Source: Roseomonas sp.
Lineage (GTDB): Bacteria > Pseudomonadota > Alphaproteobacteria > Acetobacterales > Acetobacteraceae
DNA: 33,465 nucleotides
Direction: 5' to 3'
Assembly: GCA_020249125.1 (NCBI GenBank)
Contig: JADCGG010000169.1
Span: 1-33,465, forward strand
A model generated the notes under the pieces. That model saw nothing but the letters and a program-made list of their open reading frames with translations. It had not been told where the DNA came from and searched no databases. Positions 24,688-33,465 of the stretch are shown here, piece by piece. The position numbers were made by a program, and so were the translations under genes. Each line of letters starts with the position of its first letter. Position 1 is the stretch's first letter.

Positions 24688-25284
24688 TTGCCCGAAGGCC
24701 TGAAGCAATATTGGCGGCTTGGGCGTTTGGCGCTTCGGCCTGATGCGCCCTTTGCGCCCGCGATCCCGCAGGCGCAGCTTGAAGGCTGCAAATTGCTTAC
24801 AGATCGCATTGAAATGCTGCGCCGCCTTCCCCATGGCGGTGTGGTTGCTGAAATCGGCACCTACAAAGGTGATTTTGCTCGCGCGATGTTGGACATCATG
24901 CAGCCGGCGCGGCTTCATCTGGCCGATGTCACCTTCAGTCATTGCAGGGCCGACGTATTGGCCGATCCGCGCGTGGCGCAGCATGAGGGGCTTTCGGTTC
25001 CCTTCCTTCAATCCTGCGATGATGCAAGCTTTGACATGATCTATGTGGATGCTGATCATGGATATGATGCGGTTCGCGCCGATATTGCTGCCGCTGCGCC
25101 CAAGGTGAAGCCGGGCGGCTATCTGGCCTTCAATGATTTCGCCCGCATCATTCGACGCGGTTTTGGGGTGCTTGGTGTGCAGCAGGCCGTGAGCGAATTC
25201 GCCGTCGCTAGCGGATGGCCTGTCGCCTATTTTTGCCTGGAAGGTGAGGCGCTTTACGATATCGCGCTGAGAAGGCCTGAATAG
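24688..25284 (+). CDS. Class I SAM-dependent methyltransferase (TTG start)
   Basis: 198 residues. A Rossmann-type methyltransferase fold: motif I 'VVAEIGTYKGDFARAML' near residues 52-68, an acidic strand end 'LHLADV', then 'FDMIYVDADHGYDAVRADI' and 'VKPGGYLAFNDFA'. The form resembles the Methyltransf_24 group of small O-methyltransferase or glycan-linked enzymes. No ATG or GTG is available in frame near the start; the TTG at 24688 follows an in-frame stop at 24649 and lacks a good ribosome site. The N-terminus may therefore be shortened, or a frameshift may have occurred just upstream. Substrate unknown. It converges with the protease gene with 9 bases between. Confidence 0.75.
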   Translation: MPEGLKQYWRLGRLALRPDAPFAPAIPQAQLEGCKLLTDRIEMLRRLPHGGVVAEIGTYKGDFARAMLDIMQPARLHLADVTFSHCRADVLADPRVAQHEGLSVPFLQSCDDASFDMIYVDADHGYDAVRADIAAAAPKVKPGGYLAFNDFARIIRRGFGVLGVQQAVSEFAVASGWPVAYFCLEGEALYDIALRRPE

Positions 25285-25293
25285 GCGCTCGCG

Positions 25294-26307
25294 CTATTTC
25301 TCGCAGCGAATAAACACCGTGCTTGCATGCGCGCGTTCGCCGACCTCAGCCGCGCTCAATTCCGTGGGCGCGCTTTCGCGGAGTGTGGGTTCCACGCCGG
25401 CGCGGCGCAGGAAGCCCAAAGCTTCCGTGCCCTTTACGGCGAAATTCACATTCTGCGGAATATCGCCAGTGCGCTGCGCGATGCGCTGGGCATTCAGCTT
25501 GGAAACAATCACGCCCATCACATGGCCCTGACGGTCCAGCAAAGGCCCGCCGGAATTGCCCTGCTGCACCGGCGCGCTGATCTGGAAATGCTGTTCATTA
25601 TTGGCGAGCCCTGCAAGCGCGCTGACTTCCCCGGTGGTCAAGGTAGGCCCTGCGGCCAGCAGCCCGGCCAGCGGGAAGCCATAGGTCACAACACTTTCGC
25701 CGCGCCGCACGGGATTGGCGCGAAAGGGCAGGATCGGCCCCGGATCATTCGGTACCACAAGCAGCGCCAGGTCACGCTGCACATCAACCCGCGCGGGCAT
25801 GGTGGCGGGCAGGGTCCGGCCATCAGCGCTGCGGACGGTGATCGCGTTGCAGCCATCAATGACGTGATGATTGGTGAGCACGCGGTCGCGCGCCACAACA
25901 AAGCCCGTGCCGGTGGAAGCCCGTCCGCGCGCCTGCGGCGGCGCGCCGGGGGTAGGGGTGGGGGCCGCGGCGCTTGGCGGGCGGGGCAGGGATGATTGCA
26001 AGGCAACGACCTTTTCCGCGCAAATATCCTGGCCGCGATTGATGATTTCCCGCCCATCGCTCAACACCATGCGGAAATCAAAGCGGCAGCCGGCATTCTC
26101 GGTAGGGCGTATATTGATCCCGGCACCTGGCGCCAGCGGGCCGCGCGTCAACATATTGGCGCCCCAATCCGGCCGCCCCGAGCGCACGGCAAAAAGCGAA
26201 TGGGCCGATTGTTCGGTCTGATTGAGCACCCTGAAGGGCTCTGTCTGCGAAAGCGCAGGCAAGGGGGCCAGGAGCAGGGCGACAAGGGCGAGGAACAGGG
26301 CGGGCAT
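25294..26307 (-). CDS. Secreted trypsin-like serine protease
   Basis: 337 residues with a Sec signal peptide (residues 1-20, 'LFLALVALLLAPLPALS' before Q). Residues 24-100 form a small domain with two Cys (74, 96). A Pro/Ala-rich linker covers 108-128, then an S1C/HtrA-like protease domain. The catalytic triad is His148 ('TNHHVI'), Asp179 ('QRDLALLVV') and Ser252 ('QGNSGGPLL'). No PDZ domain follows, so it is not a full DegP/HtrA; it probably acts in the periplasm or outside the cell. It is divergent from the copper operon with 89 bases between, and the CueR operator lies in that gap, so copper control of it is possible but untested. Confidence 0.88.
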   Translation of the reverse strand: MPALFLALVALLLAPLPALSQTEPFRVLNQTEQSAHSLFAVRSGRPDWGANMLTRGPLAPGAGINIRPTENAGCRFDFRMVLSDGREIINRGQDICAEKVVALQSSLPRPPSAAAPTPTPGAPPQARGRASTGTGFVVARDRVLTNHHVIDGCNAITVRSADGRTLPATMPARVDVQRDLALLVVPNDPGPILPFRANPVRRGESVVTYGFPLAGLLAAGPTLTTGEVSALAGLANNEQHFQISAPVQQGNSGGPLLDRQGHVMGVIVSKLNAQRIAQRTGDIPQNVNFAVKGTEALGFLRRAGVEPTLRESAPTELSAAEVGERAHASTVFIRCEK

Positions 26308-26356
26308 GATGTATTTTATCTCGGCATGGATGACGCCTTCGTCAATCGCATTGGGC

Positions 26357-26387
26357 TTGACCTTCCCATAATGGGAAGCGCCACATA
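26357..26387 (+). promoter_or_regulatory. CueR-type copper-responsive promoter/operator of copA
   Basis: TTGACC (-35, 26357-26362), a 19-base spacer and CACATA (-10, 26382-26387). The spacer holds a perfect palindrome CTTCCCAT-A-ATGGGAAG (26362-26378). The overlong 19-base spacing with a CTTCCC..GGGAAG dyad is the hallmark of MerR/CueR promoters. The predicted transcript start (about 26394) is only a few bases before the copA ATG (26397). Confidence 0.9.
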
Positions 26388-26396
26388 GGCCCCATC

Positions 26397-28772
26397 ATGC
26401 CCGATGCCACTGCCCCTCTGCCGCGACTGTCCTTGCCGATTGAGGGCATGACCTGCGCCGCCTGTGCCGGGCGGGTGGAACGCGCGCTCCGCAAACTGCC
26501 GGGGGTGGTTGAAGTTCAGGTAAACCCAGCCACGGACCGCGCCGAGGTGCTGGGCAGCGCCAGCGCCGCCCTGATGAAGCAGGCGGTGGAGGCCGCTGGC
26601 TATGGCGTGGCGGTGGCGCGCTTTGACCTTGCCATTGGTGGCATGACCTGCGCGACCTGCGCGGCCCGCGTTGAGAAAGCGCTGAAAGCCGTGCCCGGCG
26701 TGCTTGAAGCCAGCGTCAATGCCGCATCTGAACAGGCGCAGGTGCTGGCCATTGCGGGTGTCAGCGAAGCCGCCTTGCGCACGGCCATTGAGGCCGCCGG
26801 GTATGAATTGCGCGGCAGCACCGCCGATGCAGGGGAAGAGGCCGCCGTGCGGGCGCTTGCCGCTGAACGGCGCGATGTGGTGCTGGCTGGGATATTCTCG
26901 GTCCCTTTCCTGATCGGCATGATCGGCATGGGCTTGGGGCAGGATTGGATGCCAGGCGGCTGGGCGCAATTTGGCTTGGCGAGCTTTGTGGAATTCTGGC
27001 TCGGCGCGCGGTTCTGGCGCGCGGGCTTCAAGGCGGTACGCGCGGGCACGGCCAATATGGATGTGCTGGTCGCACTCGGCACCGGCGCGGCCTGGGCGCT
27101 TTCCACCTGGTTGTTGCTGACCGCGCCCGCGCATCACGGCACGCCGCATCTTTATTTTGAAGCGGCGGCGGTGGTGATTTTCTTTGTGCTGCTCGGCAAA
27201 TATCTGGAAGCGCGCGCCAAGCGCGCCACCGGTGCCGCGATCCGCGCCCTGCTTGATCTCAGCCCGCGTCAGGCGCGGCGCATTGAAGATGGCGCGGAAC
27301 GCGACGTGCCCGCCGCGTTGCTGGTGGTGGGCGATTTGGTAGTGGTGCGCCCGGGCGAACGTATCCCAGTGGATGGGCTGGTGCTTGAAGGCCGCGCTGG
27401 CGTGGATGAAAGCGCGCTGACCGGCGAAAGCCGCGCGGTGGAAAAGGACATTGGCGCGACTATTTCCACGGGCACCATGGCGCTGGATGGGCGTTTGGTG
27501 ATCGAAGCCCGCGCGGTGGGGCGCGATACGACGCTGGCGCGTGTGGCGCAGTTGGTGGCGGCGGCGCAGGCGTCTCGGGCGCCGGTGCAAAAGCTGGTGG
27601 ACCGCGTGAGCGCGGTTTTCGTGCCGGTGGTGCTGGGGCTGGCGCTGGCGACATTGCTGGGCTGGCTGCTGGCGGGGGCGGATTTTGAAGCCGCGCTGAT
27701 CCATGCCGTTTCCGTGCTGGTGATTGCCTGCCCTTGCGCGCTTGGCCTGGCGACGCCGGCGGCGATCATGGCCGGCACGGGGGCGGCGGCGCGTGCGGGC
27801 ATATTGCTGCGCGATGCGGAAGCGATTGAACGCGCCGGGCATATCACCCTGGTTGCCTTTGATAAGACCGGCACGCTGACGGAAGGGCGACCCAGGCTGG
27901 CGGCATTGGATACGGTGCCGGGCCTGACGCGCGAAGAAGCACTTGCGATTGCCGCCGCGCTGCAAGCAGGCAGCGAACACCCCTTGGCGCGGGCGGTATT
28001 GGCTGAGGCCGGAACCGCGCCGCCCGCAGAAGATTTTCGCGCCCTGCCTGGACGCGGCGTGGAAGGAGTTGTCGGCGGGCGGCGTTATGCCCTCGGTTCT
28101 TCCAGGCTGTTGCAGGAAGCCGGCGCCTCACCTGGCGCCTTGGCCGATGCGGCGGCGGCGGGGGAGGTCGCGGGGCAGAGCCTGTCCTGGCTGATGGAAG
28201 GCAGCACCGCGCGCGCGCTGTTTCGCTTTGAAGATGCGCCGCGCGCGGGTGCGGCGGCGGCGGTGCGCGGGCTGGCGGCCCTTGGCGTAACGCCCGCCAT
28301 GATCAGCGGAGATCAACGTGCCGCAGCCCTTGCCGTTGCAGCACCGCTTGGCATTACCGATGTCGCCGCCGAGGTTTTGCCCGATGGCAAGGCCGCGCGC
28401 ATTGCCGCCTGGCAACAGGCGGGTGAGGTGGTTGCGATGGTGGGTGATGGCGTGAATGATGCGCCCGCGCTTGCGCAAGCTGATCTTGGCATTGCCATGG
28501 GCACGGGCACGGATGTCGCCATTCAATCCGCCGGTGTCACGCTATTGCGCGGTGATCCCGCGCTGGTGCCGGCGACGCTGGAGATCACGCGGCTCACTTT
28601 GCGCAAGATCAGGCAGAATCTGTTCTGGGCCTTTGGCTATAATCTGCTCGGCGTGCCGCTGGCAGCACTTGGCTTGCTGTCTCCGCCCATCGCGGGCGCG
28701 GCGATGGCGGCTTCAAGCGTGAGTGTGCTGACGAATGCGTTATTGCTGGCGCGCTGGAGGCCACGGCCATGA
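26397..28772 (+). CDS. copA: Copper-exporting P1B-type ATPase CopA
   Basis: 791 residues; pumps Cu(I) out of the cytoplasm using ATP. Two N-terminal heavy-metal-associated domains carry GMTC-x-x-C sites (C20/C23 and C85/C88). The membrane metal site 'CPC' is at 445-447 within '[13 protein letters not shown]'. The phosphorylated Asp489 lies in 'DKTGTLTEG', followed by '[10 protein letters not shown]', 'MISGDQ' and '[12 protein letters not shown]'. About eight membrane helices fit the family. The CueR operator lies immediately upstream and the stop overlaps cueR (ATGA), so it heads a copper-induced operon copA-cueR-copZ. The C-terminal '[15 protein letters not shown]' is typical of Cu(I) ATPases. 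Confidence 0.96.
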   Translation: MPDATAPLPRLSLPIEGMTCAACAGRVERALRKLPGVVEVQVNPATDRAEVLGSASAALMKQAVEAAGYGVAVARFDLAIGGMTCATCAARVEKALKAVPGVLEASVNAASEQAQVLAIAGVSEAALRTAIEAAGYELRGSTADAGEEAAVRALAAERRDVVLAGIFSVPFLIGMIGMGLGQDWMPGGWAQFGLASFVEFWLGARFWRAGFKAVRAGTANMDVLVALGTGAAWALSTWLLLTAPAHHGTPHLYFEAAAVVIFFVLLGKYLEARAKRATGAAIRALLDLSPRQARRIEDGAERDVPAALLVVGDLVVVRPGERIPVDGLVLEGRAGVDESALTGESRAVEKDIGATISTGTMALDGRLVIEARAVGRDTTLARVAQLVAAAQASRAPVQKLVDRVSAVFVPVVLGLALATLLGWLLAGADFEAALIHAVSVLVIACPCALGLATPAAIMAGTGAAARAGILLRDAEAIERAGHITLVAFDKTGTLTEGRPRLAALDTVPGLTREEALAIAAALQAGSEHPLARAVLAEAGTAPPAEDFRALPGRGVEGVVGGRRYALGSSRLLQEAGASPGALADAAAAGEVAGQSLSWLMEGSTARALFRFEDAPRAGAAAAVRGLAALGVTPAMISGDQRAAALAVAAPLGITDVAAEVLPDGKAARIAAWQQAGEVVAMVGDGVNDAPALAQADLGIAMGTGTDVAIQSAGVTLLRGDPALVPATLEITRLTLRKIRQNLFWAFGYNLLGVPLAALGLLSPPIAGAAMAASSVSVLTNALLLARWRPRP

Positions 28773-29284
28773 ATATCGGCGAAGCGGCCCGCGCTTCTGG
28801 CATCTCGGCCAAGATGATCCGGCATTATGAGGCGATTGGCTTGATCGCCGCCGGGCGCGGCGCCAATCACTATCGGGTCTATACGCAGGCGGATATTGCG
28901 GAGCTTCGCTTCATTCGCCATGCGCGTGATCTTGGCTTTCCGCTTCAGGATGTGCGGCGCCTGCTCGATCTCTGGCGCAACCGTGCGCGGGCGAGTGCGG
29001 AGGTGAAGCGCCTTGCGCTGGATCATGTCGCCGCCCTTGAGGCCAAGGCCAAATCGCTCAGCGCCATGGCGGAAAGCCTGCGTCATCTGGCCGATCATTG
29101 CCATGGCGATGAGAGGCCCGATTGCCCGATTTTGGAAGAATTGGCCGGAGCATTTTCAAGCCAAGTGGGATCACTTGGCGGCTCGGAAAATGCGACCAGA
29201 CAAGCATTTTCAAGCCAAGTGGGATCACTTGGCGGCTCGGAAAATGCGACCAAAAAAACAGGAAAGGATCAATGCCATGGCTGA
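28769..29284 (+). CDS. cueR: MerR-family Cu(I)-responsive regulator CueR with repeat-extended tail
   Basis: 171 residues. Residues 1-70 are the MerR winged helix ('[25 protein letters not shown]'), then a dimerisation coil. The metal loop '[16 protein letters not shown]' holds the C-x7-C pair that binds Cu(I) in CueR. Normal CueR proteins end soon after this (E. coli about 135 residues). Here about 37 extra residues follow, mostly two 18-residue copies of '[16 protein letters not shown]', encoded by two tandem palindromic elements inserted in frame. The start overlaps copA (ATGA) and the stop overlaps copZ by 8 bases (ATGGCTGA). It regulates its own operon through the operator at 26357. Whether the tail alters function is unknown. 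Confidence 0.93.
   Translation: MNIGEAARASGISAKMIRHYEAIGLIAAGRGANHYRVYTQADIAELRFIRHARDLGFPLQDVRRLLDLWRNRARASAEVKRLALDHVAALEAKAKSLSAMAESLRHLADHCHGDERPDCPILEELAGAFSSQVGSLGGSENATRQAFSSQVGSLGGSENATKKTGKDQCHG
29149..29198 (+). repeat. Palindromic element, copy 1, inside the cueR tail
   Basis: 50-base unit with nested inverted repeats: outer arms GCATTTTC (29150-29157) / GAAAATGC (29186-29193), inner arms GCCAAGTG (29160-29167) / CACTTGGC (29172-29179) around loop GGAT. The unit ends GCGACCA. It is identical to copy 2, four bases downstream. The outer ends resemble the GCATTTTC...GAAAATGCG palindromes common in other alphaproteobacterial genomes; membership of that group is from memory. Confidence 0.9.
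29203..29252 (+). repeat. Palindromic element, copy 2, inside the cueR tail
   Basis: Second identical 50-base copy, separated from the first by GACA, giving a 54-base (18-codon) period that keeps the cueR frame. Its outer arms are at 29204-29211 and 29240-29247. It ends about ten bases before the copZ ribosome site (GGAAAGGA, 29261-29268), so folding in the mRNA could influence copZ translation. Confidence 0.9.
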
Positions 29285-29480
29285 ACCCATCACACTTCAG
29301 GTCGAAGGCATGAGCTGCGGCCATTGTGTGCGCGCCGTGACCAACGCCATCCAGGCGCTGGATCAGACGGCGAAGGTGGAGGTGGATTTGGCCGCGAAGC
29401 GTGTGCTTGCCCAAACCAGCCTGCCGCGCGCCGATGTGGTGCGCGCGGTGGAAGAAGAAGGTTTTGCTGTTAGGGGCTGA
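29277..29480 (+). CDS. copZ: Copper chaperone CopZ-like heavy-metal-associated protein
   Basis: 67 residues, a single HMA domain with 'EGMSCGHC' near the N-terminus. It carries Cu(I) in the cytoplasm and hands it to CopA. I chose the ATG at 29277 ([11 protein letters not shown]) since it follows GGAAAGGA at 8 bases and gives the usual chaperone length; longer in-frame extensions overlap cueR. An ATG at 29272 is in the wrong frame. It overlaps the cueR stop by 8 bases and is the last gene of the copper operon, converging with a Bug gene 4 bases away. Confidence 0.92.
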   Translation: MAEPITLQVEGMSCGHCVRAVTNAIQALDQTAKVEVDLAAKRVLAQTSLPRADVVRAVEEEGFAVRG

Positions 29481-29484
29481 GGGT

Positions 29485-30453
29485 TCAGTCAGGCCGCGCG
29501 CCGGAAGCGCGCACCACCGGCGCCCAGCGCGCGGTTTCGCGCCGGATGAAATCGCCAAGCGCCTCGGGCGTTGAACTTTCCAGCACCAGGCGCCGCGCTG
29601 CCATGGCGGCGACCAGCTCCGGGTCCTTCAGCACGCTTTGCATGGTGGCATTCAGCTTCGCGAGGATCGGTGCGGGCAGGCCGGGTGGGGCCATCATGGC
29701 GGCCCAATCCACACCATCAAAACCAGGCAGGCCGGATTCCGCGATGGTGGGGATTTCGGGCAGCAGCGGCACGCGCTTGCCATTGGGCACGCCCAGAATA
29801 CGCAGCTTGCCGGCTTCCGCCTGCGGAATGCCATTCAACGCCGTGGTGAAGGCGTAATCCACGCGACCCGCGATCAATTCCGGCAGCAGCGCGCCACCGC
29901 CGCGATAGGGCACATGCGTCGTGCGAATGCCCGCCATCAGATTGAGCTGTTCCGCCGCCAAATGTCCCGCCGAGCCAATGCCGGAGGAGCCGAAATTCAA
30001 TGCCTCGGGCCGTGCTTTGGCAGCGGCGATGATATCGCCCACGCTGCGATAGGGGCGATCCACCGGCACGGCCAGCACATTGGGCACCTCACCGATCAGC
30101 GAAACCGGCGTCAGATCCTTCAAGGGATCGAAGGGCAGATTGCCGTAAAGCGTGGGGTTGATGGCGAGCGGCCCGATCGTGCCAAGCAGCAGCGTATAAC
30201 CATCCGGCGCGCTGCGTGCGGTTGCTTCGGTTGCGATATTGCCGCCCGCGCCGGGGCGGTTTTCGATCACGACAGGCTGGCCGAGCAATGCCTGCATGCG
30301 CGGCGCGATGGCGCGCGCGAAAACATCGGTGGAACCGCCGGCGGCGAAGCCCACCAGCAGGCGAATGGGGCGCGAAGGGTATTCCTGCGCCAGCGCCGGC
30401 GCCGCCAAGGGCAGCAACGCCAAGCCCGTCAGCAATTCACGTTTTTTCATCAT
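29485..30453 (-). CDS. Bug/TctC-family substrate-binding protein
   Basis: 322 residues from the ATG at 30453 (AAGGG upstream); a longer in-frame version would run into hisD. The signal peptide is 'MMKKRELLTGLALLPLAAPALAQ'. Family motifs: 'RPIRLLVGFAAGGSTDVFARA', 'PVVIENRPGAGGNIATEA', 'NFGSSGIGSAGHLAAEQL' and 'HVPYRGGGALLPELIAGRVDYAF'. It starts 24 bases after the hisD stop on the same strand, so it may be cotranscribed with murA-hisG-hisD, although it has no known link to histidine synthesis. TctA/TctB partners are absent. Confidence 0.9.
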   Translation of the reverse strand: MMKKRELLTGLALLPLAAPALAQEYPSRPIRLLVGFAAGGSTDVFARAIAPRMQALLGQPVVIENRPGAGGNIATEATARSAPDGYTLLLGTIGPLAINPTLYGNLPFDPLKDLTPVSLIGEVPNVLAVPVDRPYRSVGDIIAAAKARPEALNFGSSGIGSAGHLAAEQLNLMAGIRTTHVPYRGGGALLPELIAGRVDYAFTTALNGIPQAEAGKLRILGVPNGKRVPLLPEIPTIAESGLPGFDGVDWAAMMAPPGLPAPILAKLNATMQSVLKDPELVAAMAARRLVLESSTPEALGDFIRRETARWAPVVRASGARPD

Positions 30454-30476
30454 GGTTCCGGCCCTTTTTGCTTGGA

Positions 30477-31766
30477 TCAATTCAGGCGGATGCTGATGCT
30501 CCGCCCATGGGCGTGCAGCCCTTCGGCTTCCGCCAAAGCCACCGCTGCTTTGCCGATTTGCGCGAGCGCCGCGCCATCCGCTTCCACCCAACTTGTGCGC
30601 TTCAGGAAATCAAAGCTGGAAAGGCCAGACGCGAAGCGCGCCGTGCGCCCGGTGGGCAGCACATGGTTCGGTCCGGCAATGTAATCGCCAACCGCTTCCG
30701 GGCAAAACCGCCCAAGAAAGGCCGCGCCGGCATGGCGGACTTGGCCGAGCAAGCCGTGCGCATCATCCACCATCAATTGCAAATGCTCGGGCGCCAGGCG
30801 GTTGGTGAGGGCGGCGGCCTCCGCCAGATCGTGCACCAAAATCACCGCGCCATGGCGTGCCCAGCTTTCCCCGGCAATCGCCGCGCGCGGCAGGGTTTTC
30901 AGCGCGTGTTGCACGGCCTGCGCCACCGCATCGGCCAGCGCTGCATCGGGCGTGATCAGGATGGATTGCGCGCTTTCATCATGTTCGGCCTGGGCCAGCA
31001 AATCCATCGCGACATGTGCGGGATCATTGGCGCCATCGGCAATCACTACCACTTCTGATGGGCCGGCAATGGAATCAATGCCAACGCGGCCAAAGACCTG
31101 GCGCTTGGCTTCCGCGACATAGGCATTGCCCGGCCCGACAATCCGATCCACCGGTGCGATGCTGGCGGTTCCCCAGGCGAGGGCCGCCACGGCCTGCGCG
31201 CCGCCGATGCGGTAAATCTCAGTGACGCCGGCGCGTTTCGCTGCCGCCAGCACCAAAGGATTGAGCGCGCCATCAGGTGTTGGCACCGCCATGGCAATAC
31301 GTGGCACGCCGGCGGCACGCGCCGGCAGCGCATTCATCAGGACAGAGGATGGATAAGCCGCCTTGCCGCCGGGTACATAGATGCCGACCGCATCCACCGG
31401 CCCCCAGCGCAGCCCAAGCGTCAGCCCCGCCGCATCCTGCATCACCAAATCCTGCGGCAATTGCGCGCGGTGGAAGGTTTCAATCCGTTCGGCTGCAAGG
31501 TTCAACGCGGCGCGGAGGTCGGGCGCGATGGTGGCATCTGCGGCCTCAATTTCGGCGGGTGTGACGCGGAGCGCGGCGGCGCTGGCGGGCTGCCAGCGGT
31601 CAAACCGGGCGGTGTAATCAACCAAAGCCGCATCGCCGCGCGCGCGGATGGCGCCGATGATGTCGGCCACCACGCCATCCACCTTTTGTGTGGTTTCGCG
31701 GGCATCATCCAATAGCGCGGAGAAGCCGGCCTCAAACCCGGCGTCGCGCGTATCGAGCCGCTTCAT
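30477..31766 (-). CDS. hisD: Histidinol dehydrogenase
   Basis: 429 residues; catalyses the last two oxidations of histidine synthesis, L-histidinol to L-histidine, with NAD and Zn. Motifs: '[23 protein letters not shown]', '[13 protein letters not shown]', '[18 protein letters not shown]', '[11 protein letters not shown]' and '[12 protein letters not shown]' (metal and catalytic residues). Full length for the family. The start overlaps the hisG stop (ATGA), so it is translationally coupled to hisG. Confidence 0.96.
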   Translation of the reverse strand: MKRLDTRDAGFEAGFSALLDDARETTQKVDGVVADIIGAIRARGDAALVDYTARFDRWQPASAAALRVTPAEIEAADATIAPDLRAALNLAAERIETFHRAQLPQDLVMQDAAGLTLGLRWGPVDAVGIYVPGGKAAYPSSVLMNALPARAAGVPRIAMAVPTPDGALNPLVLAAAKRAGVTEIYRIGGAQAVAALAWGTASIAPVDRIVGPGNAYVAEAKRQVFGRVGIDSIAGPSEVVVIADGANDPAHVAMDLLAQAEHDESAQSILITPDAALADAVAQAVQHALKTLPRAAIAGESWARHGAVILVHDLAEAAALTNRLAPEHLQLMVDDAHGLLGQVRHAGAAFLGRFCPEAVGDYIAGPNHVLPTGRTARFASGLSSFDFLKRTSWVEADGAALAQIGKAAVALAEAEGLHAHGRSISIRLN

Positions 31767-32464
31767 GCCCGCGCTTCCAGGGCAGCGCGGAAGCGGGCGA
31801 TCCAGGCGCCAATCGCCTCGGGCCGCGTTTTCAGCGCGGTGCGGTTGACGATGAGTTTGGAGGTGACATGGGCAATCACCTCCCCTTCCTTCAGGCCATT
31901 GGCTTTAAGCGTGGAACCCGTTTGCACCAGATCCACAATCAGCTTCGCAAGGCCCATGGAAGGCGCCAATTCCATGGCACCATTCAGATGCACGATTTCC
32001 GCCTGCACGCCGCGCGCGGCGAAATGGCGCTGCGCGATATTCGGGTATTTGGTGGCGACCGTCACGCGCGACCAGCGGCGCGGATCATCCGGCGTGGCAT
32101 TCACCGGTTCGGCGGTGGAAATCCGGCAGCGCCCAATGCCAAGATCAAGCGGCGCGTAGATTTCCGGGTAGTCAAATTCCATCAGCACATCAGCGCCGCA
32201 AACGCCAATCGCCGCCGCGCCATGCGCGACGAAAGTCGCGACATCAAAGGGGCGCACGCGAATGACATCAATGGTTGGATCATTGGTTTGGAAACGGAGC
32301 CGCCGGCTGTCTTCATCGGCGTAATCGGCATCAGGCACCAGGCCGGCGCCGGCAAGCACCGGATGCAGTTCCTTCAGGATGCGCCCCTTGGGCAGCGCAA
32401 TCACCAAGGGTGCATCGGTTTCAGCCGGCGCCCCGTTCAGGGCATTGGCGATCGGGATATCCAT
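31763..32464 (-). CDS. hisG: ATP phosphoribosyltransferase, short form
   Basis: 233 residues; commits ATP and PRPP to histidine synthesis. Motifs: '[13 protein letters not shown]', '[11 protein letters not shown]', '[16 protein letters not shown]', '[30 protein letters not shown]'. It lacks the C-terminal regulatory domain of the long form, so it should need a HisZ partner, which is not in this window. It sits 5 bases after murA and overlaps hisD. Confidence 0.95.
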   Translation of the reverse strand: MDIPIANALNGAPAETDAPLVIALPKGRILKELHPVLAGAGLVPDADYADEDSRRLRFQTNDPTIDVIRVRPFDVATFVAHGAAAIGVCGADVLMEFDYPEIYAPLDLGIGRCRISTAEPVNATPDDPRRWSRVTVATKYPNIAQRHFAARGVQAEIVHLNGAMELAPSMGLAKLIVDLVQTGSTLKANGLKEGEVIAHVTSKLIVNRTALKTRPEAIGAWIARFRAALEARA

Positions 32465-32469
32465 GACAC

Positions 32470-33465
32470 TCAGCCCGCCAGTCTTTCAATATCGGCGCCC
32501 ACCGCCGCGAGTTTCGCTTCGACGCGTTCATAGCCGCGATCCAAATGATAGACGCGGTTGACGATGGTTTCACCTTCCGCCGCAAGCCCGGCGAGAATGA
32601 GGGAAACCGAAGCGCGCAAATCAGTCGCCATCACCGGCGCACCGGAAAGATGCTTCACGCCGCGCACAATGGCCGATGCGCCGTGGAAATTGATCCGCGC
32701 GCCCATGCGCGACAATTCCGGCACATGCATGAAGCGGTTTTCGAAAATGGTTTCCGTGATCATGGAAGCGCCTTCGGCCACGCACATCAGCGCCATGAAT
32801 TGCGCCTGCATATCGGTGGCGAAGCCGGGGAAGGGTTCGGTCATCACATCCGCACCACGCAAGCCATTGCTGCGAGTCACACGCAGCCCGCCTTCTTCTT
32901 CCGCCACATCCACGCCTGCTTCGCGGAGCGTGCGCGTCACCGCGCCCAAATGGTCCAAACGCGCGCCTTGCAGCAGCAGCGACCCACCCGTGATGGCCGC
33001 GGCGCAGGCAAAGGTGCCGGCTTCGATCCGGTCCGCGATGATGGGATGCGTCGCGGCGCCCAGGGTGGCCACACCTTCGACCAAAAGGCGATCCGTGCCG
33101 ATGCCTTCAATCCTGGCGCCCATACGCATCAGGCAGGCGGCAAGGTCGGTAATCTCCGGTTCCCGTGCGGCATTGACGATTTCGCTCTGCCCACGCGCAA
33201 GGGCTGCGGCCATCAGGATATTTTCCGTGGCACCGACAGATACCTGCGGGAAGATGATGCGCGCACCCTTCAGGCCACCCGGCGCGCGGGCTTCGATATA
33301 GCCCGCCGTGATCTCGATCTCCGCGCCCATTTGCTCAAGCGCTTTCAGGTGCAGATCAACCGGGCGCGTGCCAATGGCGCAGCCGCCGGGCAGGCTAACC
33401 CGCGCGCGGCCAAAGCGCGCCAGCAAGGGGCCCAGCACCAGGACCGAAGCGCGCATCTTGCGCAC
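32470..33465 (-). CDS. murA: UDP-N-acetylglucosamine 1-carboxyvinyltransferase, N-terminus beyond the window
   Basis: The visible 331 residues lack about 90 N-terminal residues of this ~420-residue enzyme; the frame is open at the right edge and the GTG there is internal. MurA adds enolpyruvate to UDP-GlcNAc, the first committed step of peptidoglycan synthesis in the cytoplasm, and is the fosfomycin target. The active-site Cys loop is intact: '[16 protein letters not shown]'. The sequence begins '[18 protein letters not shown]' and later shows '[13 protein letters not shown]', '[17 protein letters not shown]', '[10 protein letters not shown]' and '[12 protein letters not shown]'. Having Cys (not Asp) in the loop, it should be fosfomycin-sensitive. 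It leads the murA-hisG-hisD run. Confidence 0.95.
   Translation of the reverse strand: MRKMRASVLVLGPLLARFGRARVSLPGGCAIGTRPVDLHLKALEQMGAEIEITAGYIEARAPGGLKGARIIFPQVSVGATENILMAAALARGQSEIVNAAREPEITDLAACLMRMGARIEGIGTDRLLVEGVATLGAATHPIIADRIEAGTFACAAAITGGSLLLQGARLDHLGAVTRTLREAGVDVAEEEGGLRVTRSNGLRGADVMTEPFPGFATDMQAQFMALMCVAEGASMITETIFENRFMHVPELSRMGARINFHGASAIVRGVKHLSGAPVMATDLRASVSLILAGLAAEGETIVNRVYHLDRGYERVEAKLAAVGADIERLAG

Noticed and set aside
26316-27980. Long open frame (554 codons) antisense to copA
   Set aside because: It is the shadow of a strongly GC-biased real gene; no domain, ribosome site or family pattern supports it.
29149-29252. Reading the two tandem units as a minimal CRISPR array
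   Set aside because: The units are 50 bases with only 4 bases between, are coding in frame, and no cas gene is present.

Overview
The window is GC-rich bacterial DNA with tightly packed genes. It most likely comes from an alphaproteobacterium of the Rhodospirillales/Acetobacteraceae type. This rests on the gene order trpG-trpD-trpC-moaC-moeA, the murA-hisG-hisD cluster, a short-form HisG and three stand-alone Bug/TctC-type periplasmic binding proteins. The species is inferred only from gene content.

Layout. Positions 1-3683 (+) hold the end of a cupin protein and a carbohydrate-type ABC importer (binding protein plus two permeases; no ATPase in view). Positions 3922-5646 (+) hold a two-part protein whose C-terminal FGE/SUMF1 (C-type-lectin-like) domain ends in a segment that looks like a diversity-generating retroelement (DGR) variable region, with a 7-bp hairpin across the stop codon. 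Positions 5861-7945 hold a divergent pair: an AhpD-like protein (-) and an M20 amidohydrolase (+). Positions 7946-10919 (+) hold a DEAD-box RNA helicase with a structured leader, a strong terminator and hemN. Positions 10916-15331 (-) hold a Bug protein, a TPR/glycosyltransferase-like protein and an LLM flavin monooxygenase. Positions 15449-16998 (+) hold a small membrane protein and a second Bug protein. Positions 17005-22192 (-) hold moeA, moaC, trpC, trpD, trpG and an SbtA-like permease. Positions 22289-25284 (+) hold a LysR regulator divergent from the permease, a lone fliI and a small methyltransferase. Position 25294-26307 (-) is a secreted trypsin-like protease. Positions 26397-29480 (+) form a copper operon copA-cueR-copZ behind a textbook CueR operator. 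Positions 29485-33465 (-) run murA (cut by the window edge)-hisG-hisD and then a third Bug protein.

How the genes work together. The copper operon is self-contained: CueR senses Cu(I), CopA exports it and CopZ carries it. The trp and his blocks are short translationally coupled runs with ATGA, CTGA or ATGGCTGA overlaps. moaC appears to use a CTG start overlapping the trpC stop.

The most unusual items are the possible orphan DGR target gene (no reverse transcriptase or template repeat is visible here), the two tandem in-frame copies of a nested palindrome extending CueR, the CTG start of moaC, and the terminator sitting directly against the hemN start. No tRNA, rRNA, CRISPR array or insertion sequence was recognised, and no gene-free stretch exceeds 300 bases.
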